The notes: generated from the letters alone by a model not told the origin. A DNA stretch of 64,000 bases from Leptasterias polaris (GCA_037783415.1 JAZGTN010000037.1:3906001-3970000), one strand, 5' to 3'. Shown: positions 1 through 12,429, counted from the first letter of the stretch. Numbers and translations are program-made.

Positions 1-1118
1 AATTCCGAATTTTGGTGGTGTTTTTATCAGTTTCTAATTGAAACAAAAGTTATTAATACTAACTTTATTTTTAAGCCAACATAATGAAATTGCAATTGAA
101 ACTGAGGTGATTCCGCAGGCTTTGCATAAAAAGTTAATCTCATTCCACAGTCAAGTCAATCTTCATTTACAAAGATTAGATTTCCCTGCATCAGCCCTCA
201 CATTCTTGTCTACATCGCTGGATGTGCGTAACACATTACATGTTTTCGTCTTCCTTGGGCTCTTGAATACATAGGGTATGAGAGATACAGGAGCCTATTC
301 AAGCCCCAGCCATGCAAATTAACCCAAAGACGTCATCCAAGATTCCTCACGGACCTGTCATCGCAGGTGGAGAAGAAGAAAAATAGGGTGGAAAAAAAAA
401 AAAGCAAAAAGCCTAGCACAATCAGATGAGTGTAGATTATATACAGTTGAATGACACTCAACACAAACAGATAAATCTACAATGCTGTGTATGTATATAC
501 ACCGGGTCTCAAAATCAGTGTATTGTGACCAGCAGTCTCACCATAATGAGTGCCCTGCTGGCTGTCTTATTAAGCTAGTAATGAGGTCAACAGCATAGGG
601 GGTAGAGAACAATCTTTAGGTGTGAACCCATCAGACATAGGCCTATTACCAGATTATTTTTATTATTTTTTTAGTCCGACTAGAAGAGAGGAATGCCGTG
701 ACAGGGGTGGCTGGGTGCTCTGTTATGTGTGTATAATGACCACGGTCTAAGACAGCAAGATGAACTTTGGTAATTGCAATACGATTGACTCATCAAGGCT
801 GAGACTGGTTTTACACAACAGTGTGATTAAGATGTGATTCAGGCATCCAGTCACCCTGTCAAATGTATTTTTATGCCAGGTCTTGTGGGTAAGGGACCAT
901 ATTTAGATATCTCAAGCCACCGGCCGTCCTTGGAGAATATGAATCAGTCAGCTTGGGAATTGCGACTCACCCCCCCCCCCCCCCCCAGTAGTCCCCAATC
1001 TAGGCCCTGCAACCTTGTTCCCTGCGTGCAATAGCACCCAGGATTACTATTTCTGATTGAATGAAAAGGGGGGCCAGACTACTTTCCCCACCAGTCTATG
1101 TTGACAGAAAAAGTCATT
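1..1118. other. Intergenic, no gene recognised
   Basis: AT-rich sequence with only short chance ORFs and no codon-like or domain signal on either strand. It includes an A-rich tract near 392-405 and a poly(C) run near 970-986. Confidence 0.6.
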
Positions 1119-1290
1119 TGGTGCTTGATATGGGGCATGGTGGTAACCCCCCCCCCCCTATTGTGTCTTCATTGTGTGCTTGAAATCTCTGGAATTCTTT
1201 AGAGGATTTAAGGGGGGTGCCTGTACAAGGGGAAAATAGTGTATTAAAGTAGGGGAATAGGGGAACATCGTTGACACCCTCCGACCTTAT
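1119..1290 (+). repeat. Dispersed repeat family R1, copy 1
   Basis: This stretch (tttggtgcttgatatggggc, then a C run, then tattgtgtcttcattgtg) recurs at 24331-24490 and 50955-51160 in the same order. The shared parts are a 'gatatgtggcatggtg' block, a 'tgtgtcttcattgtgttct' block, a 'gtacaagagg' block and a G or C homopolymer. No terminal repeats or coding capacity are seen, so the class is unknown. Confidence 0.6.
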
Positions 1291-1607
1291 ATCAGAAAAA
1301 GTCTGCTGGCATGTTCTCCTGCTTTATCTTTGTAACTTTTTGATGTAGGCCTATATGTCGCATTCAAAAATTTTAAAGGGTGCTTTTTTTTATGGATACT
1401 TGGACAAAAAATTCTCTCCTTCATATCGCCAAGTCTGCAATCATTCCCTCGGCACAAAGCTTCTTTTCTATCAGATTGAGCTGTATTGTTCCTTTAATTC
1501 CACTTGGAGCCTCTTCACTGACATAATCCCCCCCTCCCACCACCTTCTTATCTTTCATGTTCGCCACACATGGGCTCTCTCTTACTGAGGTAACAGCCCC
1601 TCAAGAC

Positions 1608-2424
1608 GGGTTGTTCTAAAACCCCCTCGACCCCCACGACCCTCGACCCCTCGACCCCTCGACTTATGCTCGATTTTTTTTTATGTACACCAAAATTGCC
1701 ACATGACACGATCTCAGCCAATCATGCACGAAGCAAACTGCGCGTGATTGGCTGAGATCGGGTACTGTGGCAATTTTGGTGTACAGAAAAAAAATCGCGG
1801 CATTTCCAAGCGTATCTCTTGGCCGACCCGAGCCTGAATAGGAGTATATCCCAACTGGGATCCTGCGTTTACCGCCCGAGTACGATTTAGGCCAACTCAT
1901 TACGTGATGATCAGGCAGACTCATTTCCGGCTGATCGCTCCCGTCCTGTGTCAACAATTACTACTTGCTCTATGCGGAGCTCGAGGTTGTAGACCCGACC
2001 GACCATGGCCCACACGTGTTTTGGGGTTGTCAGTCTCCCACACCCGGGCCCCCGACCATATGAAACGAGATCATGATCGGTGTGCACGTAACGTGCACAC
2101 AGACTGGCAAACAATTGTTGACAACAACACGAAATTATTTGACATGCTTACCTCTCTTCTTGTGTCGTGACTCTCACTCGGTCGGTGCAACACCACTGAC
2201 TCTGGACGTATGGTCTGTTGGTCATCAGCAGGTCGCCGGAAGGAAGTCGCGTCGCCAGACCAGCTAGCTCTTTGGATCACACGCTGTGAATTCTAAATCG
2301 GGAACTTAATTCTTACTCGGCCGTAAAGCGATGTGTTATGAATTGGAATTGGGACACGTTTCGATAACGGGGCGGACGTCGAGGGGTCGAGGGGTCGGGG
2401 GTCGAGGGGGTTTTAGAACAACCC
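1608..2424. mobile_element. TIR element with 9-bp target duplication (Mutator-like by TSD, non-autonomous)
   Basis: The ends are inverted repeats of about 50 bp. The left end starts GGGTTGTTCTAAAACCCCCT and continues in repeated CTCGACCCC units; the right end at about 2367-2424 is its reverse complement with small indels. CCTCAAGAC occurs directly outside both ends (1599-1607 and 2425-2433), a perfect 9-bp target duplication. Duplications of 9 bp with long TIRs are typical of Mutator-like elements, but the superfamily is inferred from that alone. No transposase is present. A second, nested inverted repeat lies at 1673-1796. Confidence 0.85.
1673..1796. repeat. Nested hairpin inside the 817-bp element
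   Basis: The left arm (tttatgtacaccaaaattgc and gatctcagccaatca) pairs with the right arm (tgattggctgagatc and gcaattttggtgtac). Both arms carry a CCAAT box (ATTGG on the other arm). It could be a separate small MITE inserted in the larger element. Confidence 0.75.
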
Positions 2425-2505
2425 CCTCAAGACAGTTCTCCTGATCCTCTCACAGCTAAAGTCCTCTTGTTCCACTGAGTCCCTTATTCTTCTTTCATGT
2501 GCCCG

Positions 2506-2528
2506 CCCCCCCCCCCCCCCCCCCCCCC
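2506..2528. repeat. Poly(C) run, 23 nt
   Basis: Uninterrupted run of 23 C. Another run of about 16 C is at 2676-2691. They are part of a window-wide excess of long G/C homopolymers. Confidence 0.95.
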
Positions 2529-2765
2529 TCAGCAGACAATCAGGAAGTCTCTCCATCTGCTGGCCTGCAGTGTGCCTCTTACATGCCTCCCATTATGTCC
2601 TGATGCATAATGGTTAATGTTGTATAAACCCTTGAAGTTTTATTTCCTTTCTGTGATCCCCCATTCCAGATGTTACCCCCCCCCCCCCCCCTCGGCCCCT
2701 TCCATATCCCTCTCCTTCGTAGATATACCCCTGCAATCTCATATTTTCCTCCCATCTTCAAGGCC

Positions 2766-2848
2766 CCTCTCCTCAGCCCCCTGCCTCAGCCCCCTGCCTC
2801 AGCCCCCTGCCTCAGCCCCCTGCCTCTGCCCCCTGCCTCTGCCCCTCA
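2766..2848. repeat. 13-bp tandem repeat, about 6 copies
   Basis: Unit CCTCAGCCCCCTG repeated about six times; the last copies change CAG to CTG. This explains the Pro/Ser-rich frames over it, which are not taken as coding. Confidence 0.9.
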
Positions 2849-2849
2849 C

Positions 2850-5334
2850 GCTACGTCTCTTGAGGGGCGACCTGTCTGTAGACCTCTTCCATGGTGAATT
2901 ATTCCTCCTACACTCTGTAAGTGCAATACATCTTAACCCACATGAAATCTAATCCAGCGTGTCTACTTCAGATGCTTGGTCAATGCTGGCCATGCTCCTT
3001 GCATCATGGGTCACATCCCCTCCCAAAAAAGAAAGAAAAAAAGAAAGAACACAAAAAATACATTAAATTGTAATAATAAGTACAGTAAAAAAAAATGAGT
3101 GACTCAATTTTAAAAATTAAAACAGTGACAAGATTTGTTTAATAATAAAAGGGAAAGTTATAACTAACCGAATGTCAGCAAAGTCAGCAAACCACATTCA
3201 CCTTGAAGGTACTGTCCCTCCTCTGGACATTTCTAATTGTATTTTTTTTAGATTTGATTAATCTGAAAATAAACAAACAAAGACAATAAGTTTCATTCTG
3301 TAATTCTTAAGGGAAGGCATGCTCAGTATTAAATTCTAACTTTTGATTTTGTTGATATGGTGTATGCATTTTCACTTGATATATTTCTTATAAGCACTCA
3401 ATGTGAAACAAATATGTGTTTCTTGAATCAGTTCATTGTTGGCAGTTTTATAAACAAAAACAAACAAAATACTCTTCCACAAGTTGACTCCAAAGAGGGC
3501 AAGTTGGAGTCTCTTATCCACTGTGCATGAGCTTTTACTTGATAACAAGTTGAGAAAGTGGCTCACAGACTAGTAAGAGTGAGGCCCAATCCTCCCATTT
3601 CCTCTTCTCCTGTGTCACTCCACACCAAATTGCTTGGACTTGGATAATATTGGAATGCCTGACCCTGTGATAAGCAATTGACTGGCCCAAATCTTTCAAT
3701 TGGGCAATTGGTTGTAGGAGGAATTGGGACTGTACGGATTAACTGCCATAAAATCAACTCCTTCCCAGCCAACCCTTTAAGCAAAACCACTACTCTTGGC
3801 ATGGTTAAAAACAACATGGTGAATCAAAACATTGGCAGATGCACTGCAGAAATAATACAGACACAGTTCCTATTTTGTTTAATTTTCAACATACACGGAA
3901 AGCAAAGGAAAGGGTTTTAAATTGGGGGCTTCCCACCAGACTAAATAGATAAATGTCATTGTGTGTATTGGAGCTGACATCTGTTTGAATTTATCGTGTT
4001 GGCTTCGCTCCCTTGGCATCAAAATCACAAGTTATTGTTACTTCATATCTGTGTACCATAGTGTATCAATAAAGCAGATCTATGGTTAGTTTTGTATTCT
4101 TGCTGCTGTTTTTGTTTTTAAATTGCATGTATTTTGCACTTGATATTTGGTTAATTGTTAGATATGTGTATTGTATTGCTATTTTTCAGATTCTAATCCC
4201 AATTTCTGACTGGTTAAAGTTGCATGGCCTGATTTTCGCTGATTTTTTTTCCTGAATGAGTTTTGATAGAGGATGGTGTTTCAAAACGAAAAACATACAA
4301 ACACTTTTTGCATATGACACGGTCAATGCACAAAATTCATGTAACATACCAAATTGTTGATGGACGTGAGATAATGTTTGAATCCCAACAATAATTATTT
4401 TTTTAGTTTTCAATTACCTACTACTTAGAAAATGACTTTTTTGTCAAGCATTACCTCTGAAGTAAAAGCTTATAACTTCCTCCAATCTATAAAAATAGCT
4501 ATTTAGAAATTTTAATTAATCTTAATTTTGGATCCAAAATGGCCTAATCTGTCAAAAAAAGGTGAGGAATTGTTTACAGGTCAGCTAGGATCACTTTACT
4601 GCGCTGTTTGACATTGTCTAGATGTTGATTTCGGTCATTGTTTAAAAAGATCATACATAATAACTGTGTTGATTGAAGATGGAGCCATGCGTTATCTTAT
4701 AAATAACCAATCGATACCTGGAGCTGGTCCTGCAGATGTCTTGTCATCTTGTATCAACTTGTTATTCTCCTATGATTCAAGCCCTTCTCTTGAGCCAGTC
4801 AGCCTCCCACTTACTATGTCTCATCCCATCATAAGGAGTAACCTATCTGCATCCTACACACACATCACTCCTACAAGATACTCTCTGCCGCATCCAAGAC
4901 GGCCCATATAAACCACTTAACCTTTTGGTGAACTGAATCAACACATTCGACTCCTGCCCCCCCCCCCCCCCCTCCCTTCCAATCCCCCTTCATGTTTGCA
5001 TTTGATAAAGTAGACAATTACGCAATGATGCATAGGTTAACTTTTTTTTATGCAGTCAACTTTCATGTGACTCGATCGACGTCATTCACTTGAAAACAGC
5101 TAGTTTGTCAAGTGGGCGTTCTGAAAAAACAATATTTTTTTGTATTCTTTTGTTTTGATTTCCAAGTTTCCTTCTTCCAGGTTTCGAAACATCCTGAAAG
5201 TCTTTCATCCCGGATTTTCAAGTCTATGTGTTAGATCAACGTATAGTCATGGCAGCCCTGTCATGGGGGCTGTTTTTGTGTGTGTGTGTGTCAACTGTAC
5301 ATGTACGTACATGTACATCATTATCGTCTAGTCT
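2850..5334. other. Intergenic, no gene recognised
   Basis: AT-rich unique-looking DNA with poly(C) at 4957-4972 and a short GT run at 5275-5291. No splice-flanked conserved exon was recognised on either strand. Confidence 0.5.
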
Positions 5335-5383
5335 AACCATAGAGTAGAGCAAGGTAAACCTGGAATGTCCTTGCTCTATGGTC
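5335..5383. repeat. Short perfect-stem hairpin
   Basis: ACCATAGAG and AGCAAGG pair with CCTTGCTCTATGGT around a loop of about 20 nt. This may be the collapsed remnant of a MITE. Confidence 0.7.
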
Positions 5384-5506
5384 TAACGTGGTGTTGCATT
5401 TTGGAATGCGCCAGACAATCCAATTAAGAAATCACAATATCTCCCAATATTTACTTGAACCTTCAAGAACACTCAATGCTCCTAAAACTCATGTTGCGTC
5501 CAGTAC

Positions 5507-6180
5507 AACCCCCATGTATTTTGTTTGTCTGTCTTTATACTCTGTTGTAACCCCCATGTATTTTGTTTGTCTGTCTTTATACTCTGTTGTAACCCCCATG
5601 TATTTTGTTTGTCTGTCTTTATACTCTGTTGTAACCCCCATGTATTTTGTTTGTCTGTTTTTATACTCTGTTGTATTACCCCCATGTATTTTGTTTGTCT
5701 GTCTTTATACTCTGTTGTAACCCCCATGTATTTTGTTTGTCTGTCTTTATACTCTGTTGTAACCCCCATGTATTTTGTTTGTCTGTCTTTATACTCTGTT
5801 GTAACCCCCATGTATTTTGTTTGTCTGTCTTTATACTCTGTTGTAACCCCCATGTATTTTGTTTGTCTGTCTTTATACTCTGTTGTAACCCCCATGTATT
5901 TTGTTTGTCTGTCTTTATACTCTGTTGTAACCCCCATGTATTTTGTTTGTCTGTCTTTATACTCTGTTGTAACCCCCATGTATTTTGTTTGTCTGTCTTT
6001 ATACTCTGTTGTAACCCCCATGTATTTTGTTTGTCTGTCTTTATACTCTGTTGTAACCCCCATGTATTTTGTTTGTCTGTCTTTATACTCTGTTGTAACC
6101 CCCATGTATTTTGTTTGTCTGTCTTTATACTCTGTTGTAACCCCCATGTATTTTGTTTGTCTGTCTTTATACTCTGTTGT
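5507..6180. repeat. 42-bp minisatellite, 16 copies
   Basis: About 16 near-identical head-to-tail copies of a 42-bp unit (begins aacccccatgtattttgttt, ends tatactctgttgt). One copy has a TTA insertion (near 5674) and one a C-to-T change (near 5658). Because 42 is a multiple of 3, several frames on both strands stay open through the array and give long repetitive peptides. There is no sign of translation. Confidence 0.97.
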
Positions 6181-6322
6181 TCTATATCTGTCAACAGGGA
6201 GTGGGGAGGGTTCAAAAGCCAAGCTTCACCTGCTCCTATATTCTGTTTCAACTACTGACCACACCTTTCATATAACCACATTGTCATCAACACTTTCTAT
6301 AAATTTAATTCTGATTTTGTTA

Positions 6323-6598
6323 GGGAGCGTCTCAAAAGTTGGGCGTGTTCTTGGTGCAAAAGAACGTTCTTGTGATAACACACCCGCAATCCACTTGACT
6401 GCCAGACCGTTCCACTATACTGCATCATCATGCCGAATGTATGGGAGTAATCCTACACATGTGAGAACACACATTACTCTTTTGAACGTTTCAATGGAAT
6501 ATTCGAGTGCTCCAACGGAACGGTCGGTATGCACGCACTGGAATACTTATCCGATCCAATTAGAGTGATCCTACCATTCCAACTTTTGGGACATTCCC
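6323..6598. mobile_element. 276-bp TIR element (MITE), class unassigned
   Basis: Left end GGGAGCGTCTCAAAAGTTGG and right end, read on the minus strand, GGGAATGTCCCAAAAGTTGG: a 20-bp imperfect TIR. A target duplication is not clear (flanks TTA and TTC). No coding capacity. Confidence 0.65.
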
Positions 6599-7041
6599 TT
6601 CCTGATGTATTATCAACTGACAAGGACAGCATTAACAAATAGTGCAAGTACTAAACCCTCAATCTGTTCCATTCTGTTGTTGTTTTGTTTTCATGTGCGC
6701 AAACACGTACGCAAAACACAAAACAGACAACAGCTTCCCCCCCCCCCCCCCCCCACTTCGTCTCTAGCCTAGCAGTGAAACCTGATAGATCCAGCCTTAT
6801 TGCACCAACATCGTTACAGGCAAGCTATCCTGTTGCCCGTTGTACTGTTTTATTTGTATTTATAGATTGTTTACACACAAAGTACGTATAGAAAGTGCAA
6901 GTAGAATACAAAATAGTTAAAGATGCTCAAAATAAATAAATAAAGTACCTTTCTGACATTATTTCATTTGCAACTGGTTCATAAAAAAGAAAATGCGTAT
7001 ATAGAATTTGGAAAGATATTGGGGTTGAACAAAGAAAAATT

Positions 7042-7114
7042 GACTAGAGCGGGATTCGAACCAACAACCTCTGGTTTAACATGCCGGCGCTCTACCAACT
7101 GAGCTATCTAGCCC
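7042..7114 (-). pseudogene. tRNA-like sequence (Asn-type anticodon GTT), probably pseudo-tRNA or SINE head
   Basis: On the minus strand a D arm (TAGCTCAGTTGGTAGAGC, A box) and a B box (GGTTCGAATCC) are correctly spaced, with anticodon GTT. The acceptor stem has a mismatch at position 1-72, the T stem has a mismatch and the anticodon stem pairs poorly. A working tRNA gene is therefore unlikely. A Pol III-derived SINE head or tRNA pseudogene fits better. Confidence 0.6.
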
Positions 7115-7448
7115 TATGTTGGCAGTCTCCCTTTTTTGTCAATCTTTTTTTTTATGTAAAAATGCAAGGAATATAGATCTTTCATTTATGTGATTATTTG
7201 TTGGCACAAATTATTTTAAAATTATAGATTTAACCACGAAAAATGTACAAAGTGTTGAGAAAACTGAAAGGCGTGTGTACAATGATTTAACTCATCGTCA
7301 GCGGCAACTGATTGATGGATTATTATTCATCAATTTTTTTGGGGACAGATTTAATTGGACCTGTCTAGGTCAGTTGGTGGAACCTAATCAGTGCAAGACA
7401 TAACCACCTCTCAGGGACTGCTATAGTGTCTGTCATCTATGCTAATAG

Positions 7449-7604
7449 ACCGATCCATTAAGCCCCGCCTCCTTACGAGTTGACCAATCACAGCCGCGAA
7501 ACCCGATCACCATTAGTGCAAAGATCACCAAACGGCTCAAATGGTGATCAGATTTCGCGGTTGTGATTGGTCAAAGAGAAATGGGCGTGGCTTAATGGAT
7601 CGGT
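7449..7604. mobile_element. Near-perfect palindromic MITE, 156 bp
   Basis: The whole element folds back on itself. ACCGATCCATTAAGCC pairs with GGCTTAATGGATCGGT at the ends; TTGACCAATCACAGCCGCGA and AATGGTGATC pair with their complements inside. Both arms carry a CCAAT box, and the left arm a GC-rich CCCGCC. No coding capacity. Confidence 0.85.
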
Positions 7605-9658
7605 GTATTGTTGTTTGTTGTTGCACTATGCTGGTTGTTGTTTTTGAAGTATTTCACATGGACCATGTGTCATTAAATCAGGGCTAACTGGCTTAATTTC
7701 CCTGGATAGAGGGCCAGGCATGATTTTTCTGCACCTCCTGGATTTGCCACTGATTTTATTTATCTGCATGATTAAAGTTACACACAAAAAGCCTGCTGTT
7801 GGTGAAACTTGACATAGGGCCAACATCTGGCCCCCAAAAAACCCAGCTGCAGGTCTTAAACAATTAAAATAAATGTCAAGCTCTAAACAGACAGTTTATA
7901 ATTTCTATGAAACACAGTTAATTGTCGCTGCACTTTATCACTATTTCATTCGGTAAAAGGTCAATTGGCTTCTGAATTGTTATTTCTGGCATAGTATTTT
8001 GGTCGCAAAATGTTACCGTAGCCCGCAGGTTTAAGGTTTGGCAAACAAATCCCTTGTTATTTGGAGTACAATCCCATTTTAATTGTTTTAGAAAGAGCTA
8101 CCCCATGCATGATTCTGAATAGTCTCCTTTGCCTCAGAAGGATATTTTGAAGAGGTCATACTTGCGCAAACACTCTCCCCTTTATATTTTAAGGTCAGTG
8201 TAAATCCCCCCAGTTCATGCTGCCATGGAGATCTGAAATGTTGTTTTTTCGGAAAACATTTTACTGGTCAAGTAGAAGAATGTTGACATTTGAAGCTGAG
8301 TCGACTGCCTTTAGGTGAGGGGTGAATCCAAGACGTGCTTGGAGTTGAGATGCTGAGGGTGACACCCCAGCCAGGCTTCCTTTTGTCGGGATGAATGTCG
8401 ACCATAGTCGCAGTTTGAAACTCAATCTGTTAACGTCAGTCTTGGATGTCATTTGGCGTTCACCCTTTTAGATTCTAACAATAGGGTTAAGTAATTACGG
8501 ACGTAAATGGATATTTAATAGTATGAAATAAATGTGATTATTGTCATTTTGTAGCCAAGATTTTTTTTTTTTTTTGGACATTTGCAGCCAAGACTTGACT
8601 TGATAGTTCAGTTGTGACGTTTACCATCTTCTCCAAAGGTGAGCAGCTGGTAAACTGCTTCATTTTTATATTGAGACTTTTTTTTGGGGGGGGGGGGGGT
8701 CTTTTAATATTTTGCTTGAAAATTAATTTACTAGGCCTAATGAACAGCTGATTTACTCAAAGTAAAAAATTCATTTATTTATTTACTTCTTTCTTTTAAA
8801 ACTAAAATAACTAAAACTGTTCAATAAACTTCCAAATCTTAATGTGAAAGTGTACTACTCCCCACTAATACTTTCAAAGCTGGAAACCCCTTAAATTTCT
8901 TGAGCCGTGTTTAAGAAATATATTTCACTTCTCTTGTTGCATTTTACCTGTTTGTGAGCAGACATATCTATTTAAAACGAAGTTATCAGGAATCTTACGA
9001 AGAAGAGAATGGTGTCATCTTTGAATCTGAACTCTTTATCAGATACTGAGGACGTCTTGACCCCGAGATTGCTGCAAGGCTCGGCTTATGCACTTTTAAC
9101 AAAACTTCTAAGTGACCAGATTCCTATCAGGAAGGCAGACTGCATCTAAGAAGCTATTTATGGCTCAAATATCGTGACTGAGATCACTGTAGGGAGCTGT
9201 GGTCATTTCATCAGTCAAGAAAGTGGATTCAGAAGGATTTATGCACACAGCTCATAATCAGGTGCTTTTTGAACCCTTTGACACTGCCTTGAACTTACAA
9301 TGGACCTACCCCCCTCCCCCTCTTTCTATTGACCCCCTTAATCAAGTCAGACATAGCGCTTATGACAATTATTCATTTGGTTGTGCTATTCTGGGGATAC
9401 AGGCCCCTTGGAAGGCATGACACATATCCCCTAACCATCCTTGACTATGAGTAAGTCGTACTTTGATGAGTCTGTATTATGTACTACCATCATCCAATCT
9501 GTAGGTCAAGTGTGCTATTAGTATTAAAGTCAAGGCAAAGAGCTGATTATGGCCAACTGGTTTAATCATCACATGCAACACAATATTTCATACCACTTAT
9601 TTGACTGCATATAGTTGGTCTCATATGTCTTTTGCACGTACAAAGTGAAGAGGTGATG
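7605..9658. other. Intergenic, no gene recognised
   Basis: Contains a poly(T) tract near 8561-8575 and a poly(G) run near 8686-8699. No conserved exon recognised. Confidence 0.5.
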
Positions 9659-10321
9659 ATTCCAGATTTATCATGGTGATTCCAGGTTTGCCATGGTGAT
9701 TCCAGGTTTGCCATGGTGATTCCAGGTTTGCCATGGTGATTCCAGGTTTGCCATGGTGATTCCAGGTTTACCATGGTGATTCCAGGTTTACCATGGTGAT
9801 TCCGGGTTTACCATTGTGATTCCAGGTTTGCCATGGTGATTCCAGGTTTACCATTGTGATTCCAGGTTTGCCATGGTGATTCCGGGTTTGCCATGGTTAT
9901 TCCAGGTTTGCCATGGTGATTCCAGGTTTGCCATGGTGATTCCAGGTTTACCATGGTGATTCCAGGTTTACCATTGTGATTCCAGGTTTGCCATGGTGAT
10001 TCCAGGTTTACCATTGTGATTCCAGGTTTGCCATGGTGATTCCAGGTTTACCATTGTGATTCCAGGTTTGCCATGGTGATTCCAGGTTTACCATTGTGAT
10101 TCCAGGTTTGCCATGGTGATTCCAGGTTTACCATTGTGATTCCAGGTTTGCCATGGTGATTCCAGGTTTACCATTGTGATTCCAGGTTTGCCATGGTGAT
10201 TCCAGGTTTACCATGGTGATTCCGGGTTTGCCATGGTTATTCCAGGTTTGCCATGGTGATTCCAGGTTTACCTTAGTGACTCAAGGTTTACCATGGTGAT
10301 TCCAGGTTTACCATGGTGATT
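9659..10321. repeat. 20-bp minisatellite, about 33 copies
   Basis: Unit TCCAGGTTTGCCATGGTGAT repeated head to tail. Variants (TTTA for TTTG, CCATTG for CCATGG) alternate in the middle of the array, giving a 40-bp higher-order period at about 9970-10200. Most units contain the palindrome CCATGG. The minus-strand reading yields repetitive peptides that are not considered genes. Confidence 0.97.
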
Positions 10322-12429
10322 ATTGTTATCATGCTGATTCTGGTTTAAATAAAGACAGTTTATATGTTAAACTGTGTGTATAGGTTTTTCTCATTTTAAT
10401 TGGGGTAAGAAAATGCTGGTCCATTATAATTTTGTGGGTCTCCCCCAAATTTGAGCCCTTTACATTTTAGAAGACTTTGAGTTCAAACAAAAAGAAAACC
10501 CCAAAACCACAAATTTTCCCTTGTAGAATTGTTTGTCATGAACACAACAAGTTAAAAGTTTCTCAGATTTGTTGTAAAGGAAATTTTGAACTTATATGGG
10601 TGTCAGTACCACCTTAAAGAGCTACAGTTTATACAACAATTCCAATTTTGGGGGCATTAAACAAGAAAATGTGCAACAATTGAGCACCTTTTAGGCCTCC
10701 CTCCAGTACAATTGAATCCCGCAAACAGAAGTTTGGAACTTTAGTGTGGGGTAGGTAATGGTCAAACAATTTGCATATAATAGAAGTTTGTGGCATGCAC
10801 GCTGAGTGGTGTGAGACTTCTCGTGGTTCAAATTCTTGGCACACTACGCTGTGACATTCCTCTTACCAAACAAAAATCAACTCTCAAAGGGCCCGGTTTT
10901 TTCCCACATTGTTATGGATATCCTGAAGTGATAGGACAAGTTGTTATCATCAGAGTTCTTTGCCAAGACCTCCAAGAAAGAATCAAGAAGTTTCAACAAG
11001 AACCCTCAGGTGCCGATGTGCGTTGCTTGTTGGAGGCTTGCCAAACAATTGATTCAAAGAATTCTAACTATGCCTCCCTCATGACAGGTCAACTAGCAAT
11101 AGTTTACTTTCGGCAAGTCCGTCCAAGTTCACTCTGGAGAGGTTTTATAAGAGGTTTTGTCCTTTTTTCCCACTCAACACCGTTGAGTCCTTGTTGGATG
11201 TGGGGTTTGTTTACCTAGAAAGGTGAAGCATCAGTCATTCGTCGGCATTCAGAGAAACTGAACTGTCTTATTGTTTCGAAACTCAAGTTCATGTGCATGT
11301 AGGTCACGGTAAAGGCAGACAAACTTAATGGGAATAAAGGCTGATGGTTTGTCTCTTTAGTCAACCTTGATGACAGTAAATGATTTAAAAGAGATAGCCA
11401 CATTGGTATTTTGGAATATATCTGTTCTTCTTTTGTTACTTGTTTTTCTTTTCAGAACCAGCTGGAGAGGTTCTAGACAGAATCTTTGTTTCTTTTAGGC
11501 AATCCATCGGGCTCCACAGCTGGTTCACTTAGGCCCTACCTCTTCCTCTATGTGTTTTTGTTGTTGTAGTTTTCTTGTAATGTTTTTGCCAATTTGATTG
11601 TGTATGTTCTTTTTATGACTACCCCAGAAATAAATAAATATAAATATGAATATAATATATATATGATAAGAACATATTTGTTTATTATTTGTTTTCTGTT
11701 TGATTCGATTCACACAAGTTGATTCAATATGATACGTGTGATGTATCAAATATAGTAAAGAGTCCTTTTGACAACAATGCCACAATGCCTCTCTGTAAAC
11801 ACTTGAGCTATATCGGTCCATAAAGGCACAAAGTCTGTGTTGATTTGATCCCAATTCTGGTCTGTGCCTGTTTTGTCACATGATGGAATACCCTCCACTG
11901 GAATCCGATATTAAAACTTTTGAGTTTCTTCAGAAAACTACATCTGGAAATGTTGTTATTTTGTGCAGTGGATAGAAAGGAAACTGCTGCACATGAGTTG
12001 TTGTTATAACAGAATCAAAGTGTGTCTCTTCTTAATTCAGAAGAACGTTTGGAAGTATTTTCCTGTCTCGAGACAGTGGCTTCCAGAAGTCATTAAGGAA
12101 GAGCCTGGGTGACCCCAAACTACATTTTACTTGATTATAATTATAGTCTGTGCCGGGATGTAATTTACGTGTGGAATTTTGGTAATGATGGAACTGTCTA
12201 TGTCATTTGCGACAATTCTTGCTTGATGCTTGATGCTTGATGCCAGGCACTTATTGCCAAAACTCAAAACTGTTTTCTTTTTTCTTTTTTCACTTATCAA
12301 ACAAATGTGAAGAACAGTTTGCACTTCAACAGTTAAATGTAGGATCTATAAGGTATTTCTAAAGATGTTTAAAACATCCCATGGCATCACATTGATATCA
12401 AGGCTGATATTTTGGTTATCTTCGCTTTA
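10322..12429. other. Intergenic, no gene recognised
   Basis: A 142-codon open frame (10790-11218 +) shows no recognisable domain and is treated as chance. AT-rich microsatellite-like sequence lies at about 11630-11665. Confidence 0.45.

Noticed and set aside
1904..2170. Open frames on both strands inside the 817-bp element
   Set aside because: Short, mutually overlapping and without transposase motifs; the GC-rich interior explains the openness.
5482..6568. Long open frames of 110-347 codons on both strands
   Set aside because: They are by-products of the 42-bp minisatellite, whose period is a multiple of three; the peptides are pure repeats.
7042..7114. Functional tRNA-Asn gene
   Set aside because: A and B boxes are good but the acceptor, T and anticodon stems are mismatched; SINE head or pseudogene is likelier.
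9562..10014. Repetitive minus-strand peptides (NLESPWQTWNHHGKP-like)
   Set aside because: Read-through of the 20-bp minisatellite; no flanking exon signals.
9659..10321. CRISPR-like array
   Set aside because: Units are contiguous with no spacers, in a eukaryotic context.
10790..11218. 142-codon protein gene
   Set aside because: No recognisable domain and low-complexity hydrophobic ending; probably chance.
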